Shown in pieces: positions 1 to 6,359 of a DNA stretch of 6,359 nucleotides. Source of the stretch: Actinomycetota bacterium (GTDB taxonomy: Bacteria > Actinomycetota > Actinomycetes > Mycobacteriales > Micromonosporaceae). The DNA is taken from the NCBI GenBank assembly GCA_005885115.1, contig VAXX01000300.1, positions 1-6,359 of the forward strand, read 5' to 3'. How positions within the stretch are numbered: the first letter of the stretch is position 1; every line of letters starts with the position of its first letter. Made by a program: the position numbers and the translations under genes. Below the pieces are notes generated by a model, which had not been told where the DNA came from, searched no databases, and saw only the letters and a program-made list of their open reading frames with translations.

Positions 1-115
1 GTGTTACTCACCCGTTCGCCGCTCGAGTACCCCCGAAAGGGCCTTTCCGCTCGACTTGCATGTGTTAAGCACGCCGCCAGCGTTCGTCCTGAGCCAGGAT
101 CAAACTCTCCAACAA
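1..115 (-). rRNA. rrs: 16S ribosomal RNA, 5' end (partial)
   Basis: The minus strand carries the universal start of bacterial 16S rRNA: the AGAGTTTGATCCTGGCTCAG primer site (its first A at 108), followed by the ACGAACGCTGGCGGCGTGC and AACACATGCAAGTCGAGCGG blocks and ending in ACGGGTGAGTAACAC at the window edge. Counting back from the primer site by E. coli numbering puts the mature 5' end near 115, which is an estimate. Only about 115 nt of roughly 1.5 kb are present. The short V1 helix with a GGCCCTTTCGGGGGTAC apex resembles Micromonosporaceae. Confidence 0.97.
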
Positions 116-138
116 AAACCTGTCGAAAAAAATGTCCC

Positions 139-153
139 GGCAACAAAGTTGCC
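139..153 (-). other. rRNA leader hairpin followed by a T run
   Basis: On the minus strand a perfect 6-bp stem (GGCAAC / GTTGCC) with a TTT loop lies about 25 nt upstream of mature 16S. It is followed by GGGACA and seven T residues at 126-132. The form resembles a weak intrinsic terminator or a processing signal. Because a boxA-type site lies upstream, read-through by antitermination is expected. The stem is seen directly; its role is inferred. Confidence 0.5.
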
Positions 154-237
154 AAAGGAATCAACCCCAACAGCCAAAGCTGCACAGGGGCAAAAAACAA
201 AAACATTTGGCACTGGCTTTTTACAGCACCCTGTTGA

Positions 238-251
238 GTTCTCAAAGAACA
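238..251 (-). promoter_or_regulatory. boxA-type rRNA antitermination site
   Basis: The minus strand reads TGTTCTTTGAGAAC, followed by TCAACAGGGTG, in the rRNA leader between the nearest promoter and 16S. This matches the boxA form of actinobacterial rrn leaders, where NusB and S10 bind the nascent RNA to suppress termination. A GT-rich stretch (GTGTGTGTTTG) lies directly 5' of it. Position and sequence both support the call. Confidence 0.8.
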
Positions 252-267
252 AACACACACCGCTGCC

Positions 268-282
268 GCCCTCAGCGAGGGC
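268..282 (-). other. boxB-like stem-loop in the rRNA leader
   Basis: A perfect 6-bp stem (GCCCTC / GAGGGC) with a 3-nt loop lies about 16 nt downstream of the predicted start of the proximal rRNA promoter and 16 nt upstream of boxA. The order hairpin then boxA is the boxB-boxA arrangement known from E. coli rrn leaders. The assignment is by position, since boxB has little sequence conservation. Confidence 0.5.
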
Positions 283-304
283 TGACATCCGGGGCAACCA
301 CTCC

Positions 305-334
305 AGCTTACTCGACCGGTATCGGTCTTGTCAA
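305..334 (-). promoter_or_regulatory. rRNA promoter, proximal
   Basis: On the minus strand a consensus -35 TTGACA (334-329) is separated by 18 bp from TAAGCT (310-305), giving a predicted start near 298, about 180 nt upstream of 16S. It is the best -35 match in the region. The spacer holds the inverted repeat GACCG-N4-CGGTC (314-327). Confidence 0.7.
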
Positions 335-489
335 GCTCTTTGTACCACCTTATGCCTTACTGACCGTTCCGCCCGCGCTGGCGCACACCGCCAGAGCGGT
401 GATCGTCAGATTCAGGGGGATTCGCCAAGACCGGCCGGTGCCGCTGCTCACCGCAGCTCAACCCGCCCGGCTCCTTAGCCGGCCCATGT

Positions 490-518
490 ACTCTACACGG
501 TCTACTTCGTGGTTTCAA
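490..518 (-). promoter_or_regulatory. rRNA promoter, middle
   Basis: The minus strand has TTGAAA (518-513), a 17-bp spacer and TAGAGT (495-490), which fits the housekeeping sigma factor. The predicted start is near 484. It is placed as expected for one of several tandem promoters of an rRNA operon. Confidence 0.65.
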
Positions 519-616
519 ATCCGTTGCCGGACCAATTTCGGCCACGATGCGGTGCCGCGTCGACTACCTGGGATCTCCCCACGCCTCCGGTGATCCCGGG
601 ACGTTCGGGCAGGAGG

Positions 617-646
617 AAGTTACGCGCTCGGGCACACCGAAGTCAA
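617..646 (-). promoter_or_regulatory. rRNA promoter, distal (candidate)
   Basis: The minus strand has TTGACT (646-641), an 18-bp spacer and TAACTT (622-617). The predicted start is near 610, so the leader would be about 500 nt. It repeats the 18-bp spacing of the proximal promoter. The region 116-690 otherwise shows no gene. Confidence 0.5.
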
Positions 647-692
647 ATCGGCTGCTCGACGTACCATCTCCCGGCGGGGTTGAATGACAGCC

Positions 693-800
693 ATGTCCCA
701 GGACGCCCTGCTCGGCCTGCTGTTCCCGGTGTGGCAGTTGGCGATCGGCACCTGCGTCCTGGCGACTGTGGCCGTCTGCGCGCGGCGGCTGTTGCGGCGC
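693..800 (+). pseudogene. 5' fragment of an unrecognised small membrane protein gene
   Basis: I do not recognise this product. From ATG 693 (another ATG lies in frame at 684) 36 codons follow, of which 35 end in G or C; the opposite strand in the same register scores only about 25 of 36. The peptide starts MSQDALLGLLFPVWQLA, continues hydrophobic to about residue 29 as one likely membrane helix, and ends in CARRLLRR, which by the positive-inside rule would be cytoplasmic. After about 800 the frame stays open to 1661, but it then runs antisense to the nitrilase-family gene and its GC3 bias fades. I infer the 5' piece of a gene whose remainder was lost. No convincing ribosome binding site is visible, so chance remains possible. 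Confidence 0.35.
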
Positions 801-1546
801 GGTCCACTGACCGGCCGGCTCCCCCACCGGGAGTCGGCGGTTGGACAGGCTCGGCAGCTCGGCGCGGATGGTGGCGAGCCGGTCGAGATCGAGATCGGCG
901 AAGGTCACTCCCACGGTGTCCGCCGCCTGGGCGAGGACCGTACCCCACGGGTCGATGACCATACTGCGGCCGAAGCAGGTACGACCGGGTTCGTGGTCGC
1001 CGATCTGGCCGGCGGCCACCACGTAGCACTGGTTCTCGATCGCCCGGGCGCGGAGCAGCACCTCCCAGTGGTCCCGGCCGGTATGCAGCATGAACGCCGC
1101 CGGTACGACCAGCACCAGCGCTCCCCCGTGGACGGCCAGTTGCCGGTACAACTCGGGAAAGCGCAGGTCGTAGCAGATGGACAGGCCGACAGGTACGCCG
1201 TCGACGGACACCACCGCCGGAGCGTCGCCGGGGGCGACGGTCGCGGACTCGCGGTAGGACACCCGACCGGGGATCTCCACGTCGTACAAGTGGATCTTTC
1301 TGTATATCCCCGCGAGCGCCCCCGACCGGTCGAAGACCGCGGACGTGTTGTAGGTGTGTCGCGGGTCCGGTCCCCGCTCGTGGAACGACCCCGCGTGTAT
1401 CCACATGGACAGCTCGCGGGCCGCCGTGGCGAAGAACCGGCCGTATGTGCCGTCGACCGGCTCGGGCTCGGGCAGCCCGTCGGCCGGGCCGAGGGAGTCG
1501 GTGAACTCCGGCAGTACGGCCAGGGCGGCCCCGCCGGCGCTGGGGC

Positions 1547-2380
1547 TCAGCTCGCGGCCAGGACGAGTGCGGTGGCGGCCAGGCCGAGGCCGGCGAGCTG
1601 GGCCGGTCCGACCCGCTCGCGGTCGACGGTGATCGCGAGCAGCACCGTACTGACCGGGTAGAGGGCACCGATCGGCCCGACCACCGCGAGCGGTCCGCGC
1701 AGCGCCGCCAGCAGGTACAGCGCGTTGGCCAGCACGTCGAGCGGCCCGGCGAGCAGGGCCCACCGGCGACCGACCGGATCGAGCCGAGGCCAGGTCCGGG
1801 TCACCGCGAGCGCCGCGAACCCGGCGGCGAGCGAGACGACCCGTACGCCGACCAGGGGCCACAGCCCCGCCTGCGGGCCGGTCTTGCCGAGCAGCGCGAA
1901 GAAGATCCCGAAACACACCCCGGAGGCCAGGGCGAGCGCGATGATCCGCGGGGTGGCCGCCCGCGCCGCGCCGCGGGCCAGGCTGACCAGGCCGATTCCC
2001 GCGACGGCGCAGGCGACGCCGATCAGAGCAAGAGCCGAGGGGGTACGGTCGAGGACCAGTCCCACGCCGACCGGTACCAACGCCGTCGTCACCGCGCTGA
2101 CCGGCGCGAAGATCGCCATGGCACCCTGGGACAGGCCCCGGTAGAGCAGCATTATGCCCACGAAGCCGGCGAGGCCGGCGACCCCTCCGGCCGTGAGCGT
2201 GCCAATTCCCGGCGTTCCCCCGCCCAGGAGTACGACACACGCGGCGAGTACCGGCAACCCGGCGATCTGGGACAGTACCGTCACGGCAAGGGTCCGCGAG
2301 GTCTGTGCCGCCTTGCCGCCGGCGAAGTCCGCCGAGCCCCACACGGCGGCCGACAGTGCGGCGAGAACGATGGGCAGCAC
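1547..2380 (-). CDS. EamA/DMT-family transporter
   Basis: The 277-residue product is strongly hydrophobic, with about ten predicted membrane helices in two halves, as in the drug/metabolite transporter family. The first half opens with LPIVLAALSAAVWGSADF and closes around residue 140 with AVAGIGLVSLARG. The second half ends with GALYPVSTVLLAITVDRERV, then LAGLGLAATALVLAAS, the usual closing pattern of EamA repeats. Length is near the family norm, so it looks intact. The start is GTG 2380; no clear Shine-Dalgarno sequence precedes it, so a short-leader or leaderless transcript is possible. The stop TGA lies inside the reading frame of the nitrilase remnant that follows. The gene is divergent from an XRE-cupin regulator across 38 bp, a pairing often seen for metabolite exporters. 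The substrate is unknown. Confidence 0.88.
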   Translation of the reverse strand: MLPIVLAALSAAVWGSADFAGGKAAQTSRTLAVTVLSQIAGLPVLAACVVLLGGGTPGIGTLTAGGVAGLAGFVGIMLLYRGLSQGAMAIFAPVSAVTTALVPVGVGLVLDRTPSALALIGVACAVAGIGLVSLARGAARAATPRIIALALASGVCFGIFFALLGKTGPQAGLWPLVGVRVVSLAAGFAALAVTRTWPRLDPVGRRWALLAGPLDVLANALYLLAALRGPLAVVGPIGALYPVSTVLLAITVDRERVGPAQLAGLGLAATALVLAAS

Positions 2381-2418
2381 GCTACCGTTGTATCACTAGA
2401 CTGACTACCGAGGACAAT
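2381..2418. promoter_or_regulatory. Divergent promoter region, EamA / XRE-cupin
   Basis: Only 38 bp separate the two divergent start codons, so both promoters and any operator must sit in or overlap this stretch and the gene ends. It is visibly AT-richer than its flanks. TAGACT (2397-2402) could be a plus-strand -10 element. CTACCG occurs twice in direct orientation (2382-2387 and 2405-2410). GAGG (2410-2413) lies 5 nt before GTG 2419 and serves as its ribosome binding site. No convincing -35 is seen for either gene. Confidence 0.4.
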
Positions 2419-2984
2419 GTGTTGACCGACACAGTCGAGACGGTGACCGGCGCGGTCGCCCAGCACGTACGGGCACTGCGGCTGGGCCGCGGATGGTCGC
2501 TGGACGAGCTGTCCGGCCGGTCCGGGGTGAGCAAGGGCATGGTCGTACAGATCGAGGCGGCCCGTACCAACCCCAGCATCGGTACGTTGTGCCGCATCGC
2601 CGACGCGTTCGGCGTCACCATCGCGCAGCTCCTCGAACCGGCCGCCGACCGTACCGTCCGGGTGACCCGGGCCGCGGACGCTCCCCTGCTGTGGCGGGGC
2701 GGGTACGGCGGCTTCGGCCGGCTGCTCGCCGGGGTCAACGAGCCCGGCGTCGAGCTGTGGGAGTGGCGGCTCTCGCCGCACGACCGGTACGAGACGCCCG
2801 AGCACTCACCGGGCACCCGGGAACTGGTACACGTACTGAACGGGGAGCTGACCGTCACGATCGACGGCGCGGAGCACGTGGTCGAGCCGGGCGACACGAT
2901 CGACTTCCAGTCAGACAAGCCGCACGGCTACCGCAACGACGGCGAGCACCCGGTACGGCTGCTGATGGTGGTGCTCCTCCCCGG

Positions 2985-2988
<4 letters not shown>
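2419..2988 (+). CDS. XRE-family transcriptional regulator with cupin domain
   Basis: This is a 189-residue cytoplasmic DNA-binding regulator. Residues about 13-73 form a XRE/Cro helix-turn-helix ([20 protein letters not shown], then [20 protein letters not shown]). Residues about 95-187 form a cupin-2 barrel with [20 protein letters not shown], the EPGDTIDF turn and the closing KPHGYRN; it may bind a small ligand or metal. The frame stays open upstream to 2305, but that part overlaps the transporter gene and is arginine/proline-rich shadow. I chose GTG 2419 because GAGG lies 5 nt upstream; TTG 2422 is the alternative. Proteins of this architecture often regulate an adjacent transporter, so the divergent EamA gene is the likely target (inference). 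Its stop overlaps the clpX stop on the other strand. Confidence 0.9.
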
Positions 2989-4271
<1,283 letters not shown>

Positions 4272-4277
4272 CTACGT

Positions 4278-4284
4278 TCTCCCT
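4278..4284 (-). promoter_or_regulatory. Ribosome binding site of clpX
   Basis: The minus strand reads AGGGAGA six nucleotides before the GTG start of clpX. It supports the non-ATG start at 4271 over internal alternatives. Confidence 0.8.
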
Positions 4285-4362
4285 GCGTCTGGCGCCACCC
4301 GCCTGGGGTACGCCGTCCAATAGGTCCGAGCTGGAGGACCGAGACTTGCCTGAGTCGACGTT

Positions 4363-4402
4363 ACCCGGTCCGGGGGCGGAGTTGTCGACCCCCGAACCGG
4401 GT
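4363..4402 (-). terminator. Strong hairpin between clpP2 and clpX
   Basis: The minus-strand transcript can fold a 14-bp stem (arms 4402-4389 and 4376-4363) around a 12-nt loop, starting 26 nt after the clpP2 stop. Every pair is Watson-Crick except one G-U wobble (U at 4395, G at 4370); on the plus-strand transcript that pair would be an A-C mismatch, which favours a minus-strand RNA role. No T tract follows, which is common for actinobacterial terminators. It may end most clpP1-clpP2 transcripts, or act as a 3' stabiliser or processing site. The rest of 4272-4428 shows no gene and no clear promoter. Confidence 0.6.
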
Positions 4403-4428
4403 GTCGCGTTGAGACTAAATAATGACGT

Positions 4429-5058
4429 TCAGCTTGACGCGGCGACAGCGAGGGACTTCTTGCGGCTGCTGAGCACCTTGTCCACCAGACCGTACTCCTG
4501 CGCCTCGTTGGCGGTCAGGAACTTGTCCCGATCGATGTCCCTACGTACCTTTTCGACCGGCTGGTTGGAGTGCCGCGACAGCATCTCCTCCAGCTGGGTA
4601 CGCATCCGGAGAATCTCCCGCGCCTGGATCTCGATATCCGAACCCTGCGCGTAGCCGCCCTCGGTGGCCGGCTGGTGGATGATGATCCGCGAGTTGGGCA
4701 GCGCCATCCGCTTCCCCTGGGTGCCCGCGGCGAGCAGCACGGCAGCGGCGCTGGCCGCCTGGCCGAGGCAGACGGTGCTGATGTCCGGCCGGACGAACTG
4801 CATCGTGTCATAGATCGCCGTCATGGCGGTGAACGAGCCACCCGGCGAGTTGATGTACATGGTGATGTCCCGGTCCGGGTCGGCCGACTCGAGCGTGAGC
4901 AGCTGCGCCATCACGTCGTTGGCCGACGCGTCGTCGATCTGCACGCCGAGGAAGATGATCCGCTCCTCGAACATCTTGTTGTACGGGTTGGACTCCTTGA
5001 CCCCGTACGACGTCCGCTCGACGAACGACGGGAGGACATACCGGTTGTAGACGTCCAC
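4429..5058 (-). CDS. clpP2: ATP-dependent Clp protease proteolytic subunit ClpP2
   Basis: ClpP is the self-compartmentalised serine peptidase of the Clp machine; in actinobacteria two different subunits form mixed ClpP1-ClpP2 rings. The 209-residue product carries the triad S103 ([15 protein letters not shown]), H128 (RIIIHQPA) and D178 ([18 protein letters not shown]), plus the conserved ERIIFLG strand and YINSPGGS oxyanion segment (68-75). The longer N-terminal [16 protein letters not shown] stretch resembles the propeptide of actinobacterial ClpP2. GTG 5058 is chosen because AGGAGG lies 8 nt upstream and overlaps the clpP1 stop. It is the second gene of a clpP1-clpP2 operon. The numbering of the two paralogues follows gene order in Mycobacterium and Streptomyces. 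Confidence 0.97.
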   Translation of the reverse strand: MDVYNRYVLPSFVERTSYGVKESNPYNKMFEERIIFLGVQIDDASANDVMAQLLTLESADPDRDITMYINSPGGSFTAMTAIYDTMQFVRPDISTVCLGQAASAAAVLLAAGTQGKRMALPNSRIIIHQPATEGGYAQGSDIEIQAREILRMRTQLEEMLSRHSNQPVEKVRRDIDRDKFLTANEAQEYGLVDKVLSSRKKSLAVAASS

Positions 5059-5066
5059 GAGTTCGT

Positions 5067-5072
5067 CCTCCT
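5067..5072 (-). promoter_or_regulatory. Ribosome binding site of clpP2, overlapping the clpP1 stop
   Basis: The minus strand reads TAAGGAGG: the clpP1 stop TAA (5074-5072) shares its last A with AGGAGG, 8 nt before the clpP2 GTG. Ribosomes finishing clpP1 end right on the clpP2 binding site, which points to translational coupling and balanced output of the two subunits. Confidence 0.85.
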
Positions 5073-5695
5073 TACTGTCGGGTGCCGGCCCCGGCCACCG
5101 CTTGAGCGGCCCGGGTGATCACGTGATCGATGAAGCCGTAGTCCTTCGCCTCCTCGGCGGTGAACCAGCGGTCGCGGTCCGAGTCGGCCTCGATCTGCTC
5201 CGGCGGCTGGCCGGTGTGGAAGGAGACCCGCTCCTGGAACATCCGCTTCGTGTAGAGCATCTGCTCGGCCTGGATCGCGATGTCGGCGGCGGTGCCGCCG
5301 ATGCCGCCGGACGGCTGGTGCATCATGATCCGCGCGTGCGGCAAGGCGTACCGCTTGCCCTTGGTCCCCGCGCAGAGCAGCAGCTGGCCCATTGACGCGG
5401 CCATGCCCATCGCCACGGTGGCGACGTCGTTGGTGATGAACTGCATGGTGTCGTAGATCGCCATGCCGCTGTAGACCGAACCGCCGGGCGAGTTGATGTA
5501 GAGCCAGATGTCGCGCTCCGGGTCCTCGGCCGCCAGCAGCAGGAGCTGGGCGCAGATCCGGTTGGCCACCTGGTCGGTCACCTCGCTGCCCAGGAAGACG
5601 ATCCGCTCCTTGAGCAGGCGGTTGTAGACGGTGTCGTCGAGGTTGCCGCCAGCGGGGTCGGCGCCGCGCGCCGTCGGGAGAATCATGTCAGACAT
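5072..5695 (-). CDS. clpP1: ATP-dependent Clp protease proteolytic subunit ClpP1
   Basis: This is the first of the two ClpP paralogues, partner of ClpP2 in the degradation chamber. The 207-residue product has S101 ([16 protein letters not shown]), H126 ([11 protein letters not shown]) and D175 ([17 protein letters not shown]), the ERIVFLG strand and [20 protein letters not shown] (66-85). The frame opens at ATG 5737, which would add 14 residues. I chose ATG 5695 because GAAGGG lies 6 nt upstream and because 5737 falls within a few bases of the predicted transcription start. The gene is 126 bp downstream of tig with no terminator seen between them, and a ClgR-type operator and a -10 element lie in that gap. 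It is followed by clpP2 after 13 bp. Confidence 0.96.
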   Translation of the reverse strand: MSDMILPTARGADPAGGNLDDTVYNRLLKERIVFLGSEVTDQVANRICAQLLLLAAEDPERDIWLYINSPGGSVYSGMAIYDTMQFITNDVATVAMGMAASMGQLLLCAGTKGKRYALPHARIMMHQPSGGIGGTAADIAIQAEQMLYTKRMFQERVSFHTGQPPEQIEADSDRDRWFTAEEAKDYGFIDHVITRAAQAVAGAGTRQ

Positions 5696-5700
5696 GGCAG

Positions 5701-5706
5701 CCCTTC
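5701..5706 (-). promoter_or_regulatory. Ribosome binding site of clpP1
   Basis: The minus strand reads GAAGGG six to ten nucleotides before ATG 5695, which decides this start over the upstream ATG at 5737. Confidence 0.7.
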
Positions 5707-5748
5707 GCCGTGAAGCTTGTCGTGAAGCAGAAATCATCGGTACCGCCG

Positions 5749-5754
5749 ACCCTA
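5749..5754 (-). promoter_or_regulatory. -10 element of the clpP1 promoter (candidate)
   Basis: The minus strand reads TAGGGT, a TANNNT -10 hexamer, giving a predicted start near 5742. No good -35 hexamer lies 16-18 bp upstream. This fits a promoter that depends on an activator, such as the ClgR site about 50 bp upstream. Confidence 0.45.
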
Positions 5755-5792
5755 GCCGGTCGACCGAGGCACAAACCCGTCGTACGACGCCT

Positions 5793-5806
5793 GTTCGCTC
5801 AAAGCG
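5793..5806. promoter_or_regulatory. ClgR-type operator upstream of clpP1
   Basis: The sequence GTTCGC-TCAAA-GCG matches the GTTCGC-N5-GCG motif described for ClgR, the XRE-type activator of clp and lon genes in actinobacteria. It sits in the tig-clpP1 gap, about 58 bp upstream of the predicted clpP1 transcription start, a usual place for an activator. The motif is recalled from the Streptomyces literature. The match is exact, but no clgR gene is in the window. Confidence 0.75.
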
Positions 5807-5821
5807 CAGGGCCGGCCTACC

Positions 5822-6359
5822 TCAGTGGTCGTGCTCGTGCTCGTCGGCCTCAGAGCCACCACGCAGGTCCTCCAGCGTGAGTACGGTGCGGGCGGTGTCC
5901 TTGATGATGACCCGCTCCAGCACCAGGCCCAGCGCCTTGCCCCGGCGTACGTCGCCGTAGACGGCTGCCGCCATCCCGGCCCGGACCAGCTGGTCGTAGT
6001 ACTGCTGGGGGGCCAGTCCGGAGCGCTGGGCGCGGTGCACGATCTCGTGGCCGAACTCGTCGTCGGACACCTGTACCTGCTCCTGGTCGGCCAGCGCGTC
6101 GAAGACCAACTGGATCTTGACGCCCTCGGTCGCCGCGTCGGCCAGCTCGGCCTCGATGTCCTGCTCGGTCTTGCTCTCGACCGACAGGTACTCCTCCAGC
6201 GTCGCCCCGACCAGCTCCAACTCGTCGACCATGGCCTGCTTGCGCTGCTCGACCTCCTCCGCGACGACACCTTCCGGCGCCGGTACGCCGGCCGCCTGGA
6301 CGATGGCCGCCAGGGCCTTGTCCCGGGCGGCGTAGAGCTGCTCCATCCGCTTGACCTTG
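5822..6359 (-). CDS. tig: Trigger factor, C-terminal part (partial)
   Basis: Trigger factor is the ribosome-bound chaperone that meets nascent chains at the exit tunnel. The window holds 178 C-terminal residues, running off the right edge just before KVKRMEQLYAARDKAL. This is the helical C-terminal domain that forms the arms of the chaperone cradle; the ribosome-binding and PPIase domains lie outside. The stretch GLAPQQYYDQLVRAGMAAAV and the following RRGKALGLVLERVI block are typical of the family near its end. The protein ends in a short acidic and histidine-rich tail, EADEHEHDH, which could bind metal, though this is speculation. Its position directly upstream of clpP1-clpP2-clpX is the usual bacterial order and supports the call. 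Confidence 0.93.
   Translation of the reverse strand, partial: KVKRMEQLYAARDKALAAIVQAAGVPAPEGVVAEEVEQRKQAMVDELELVGATLEEYLSVESKTEQDIEAELADAATEGVKIQLVFDALADQEQVQVSDDEFGHEIVHRAQRSGLAPQQYYDQLVRAGMAAAVYGDVRRGKALGLVLERVIIKDTARTVLTLEDLRGGSEADEHEHDH

Larger units (their letters stand above)
564..1547 (-). pseudogene. Nitrilase-family carbon-nitrogen hydrolase, truncated
   Basis: Nitrilase-superfamily enzymes hydrolyse amides or nitriles through a Glu-Lys-Cys triad. All three are visible: Glu in AVLPEF (1506-1508), Lys in YRKIHLYD (1296-1298) and Cys in SICYDLRFPELYR (1173-1175), with the later LLRARAIENQCYVVAAGQ and CFGRSMVIDPWG blocks. Two things are wrong. The catalytic Glu, normally near residue 40, lies only 14 codons after the transporter stop, and no ATG, GTG or TTG exists in frame nearby; the first downstream ATG (1406) would exclude the Glu. 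At the other end, after the usual C-terminal LPSLSNRRLP, the frame runs about 85 residues of poor coding quality to a stop at 564. I infer loss of both ends, so probably a non-functional remnant. A sequencing deletion in GC-rich DNA could mimic the 5' loss. The substrate cannot be told. Confidence 0.72.

Noticed and set aside
684..1661. A full 325-residue plus-strand gene
   Set aside because: Only the first 36-40 codons have coding bias; the rest is antisense to the nitrilase remnant, which has recognisable motifs.
564..2342. A single 592-residue minus-strand reading frame
   Set aside because: Its first 265 or so residues are arginine/glycine-rich shadow of the transporter gene in the -1 frame; only the middle part is nitrilase-like.
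5072..5737. clpP1 starting at ATG 5737
   Set aside because: ATG 5695 has a better ribosome binding site, and 5737 lies almost on the predicted transcription start. It is still possible if transcription begins further upstream.
5810..5817. GGCCGGCC palindrome after tig as a terminator
   Set aside because: It is too short with no loop, and such 8-bp GC palindromes are common in DNA of this composition.

Overview
The window comes from a high-GC actinobacterium, most likely a member of the Micromonosporaceae. The evidence is strongly GC-biased codon use, a clpP1-clpP2-clpX cluster behind tig as in Actinobacteria, and a 16S rRNA 5' end whose V1 region looks like Micromonospora relatives. The family call is from memory, not from a search.

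Layout: (1) Bases 1-115 (minus) are the 5' end of a 16S rRNA gene that continues off the window. (2) Bases 116-650 hold its control region, read on the minus strand: three promoter-like -35/-10 pairs, a boxB-like hairpin, a boxA-type antitermination site and a hairpin followed by a T run. (3) Bases about 690-1547 are a scar-like stretch: a short plus-strand fragment with coding signal and a predicted membrane segment, abutting a minus-strand nitrilase-family gene with no usable start and no natural-looking stop. (4) Bases 1547-2380 (minus) encode a 277-residue EamA/DMT transporter, divergent from a plus-strand XRE-cupin regulator (2419-2988). (5) Bases 2985-6359 (minus) hold tig (partial), clpP1, clpP2 and clpX, read from right to left.

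The last block is a protein-quality unit: a ribosome-associated chaperone, two ClpP subunits whose genes are translationally coupled, and the ClpX unfoldase that feeds them. A sequence matching the ClgR motif GTTCGC-N5-GCG lies upstream of clpP1, and a strong hairpin separates clpP2 from clpX. The EamA/XRE-cupin pair looks like an efflux or exchange transporter with its own regulator; the substrate is unknown.

I see no CRISPR array, tRNA, insertion sequence or new defence-like system. Most of the window is conserved housekeeping DNA. The less ordinary parts are the broken nitrilase region and the regulatory sequences around rrn and clp.
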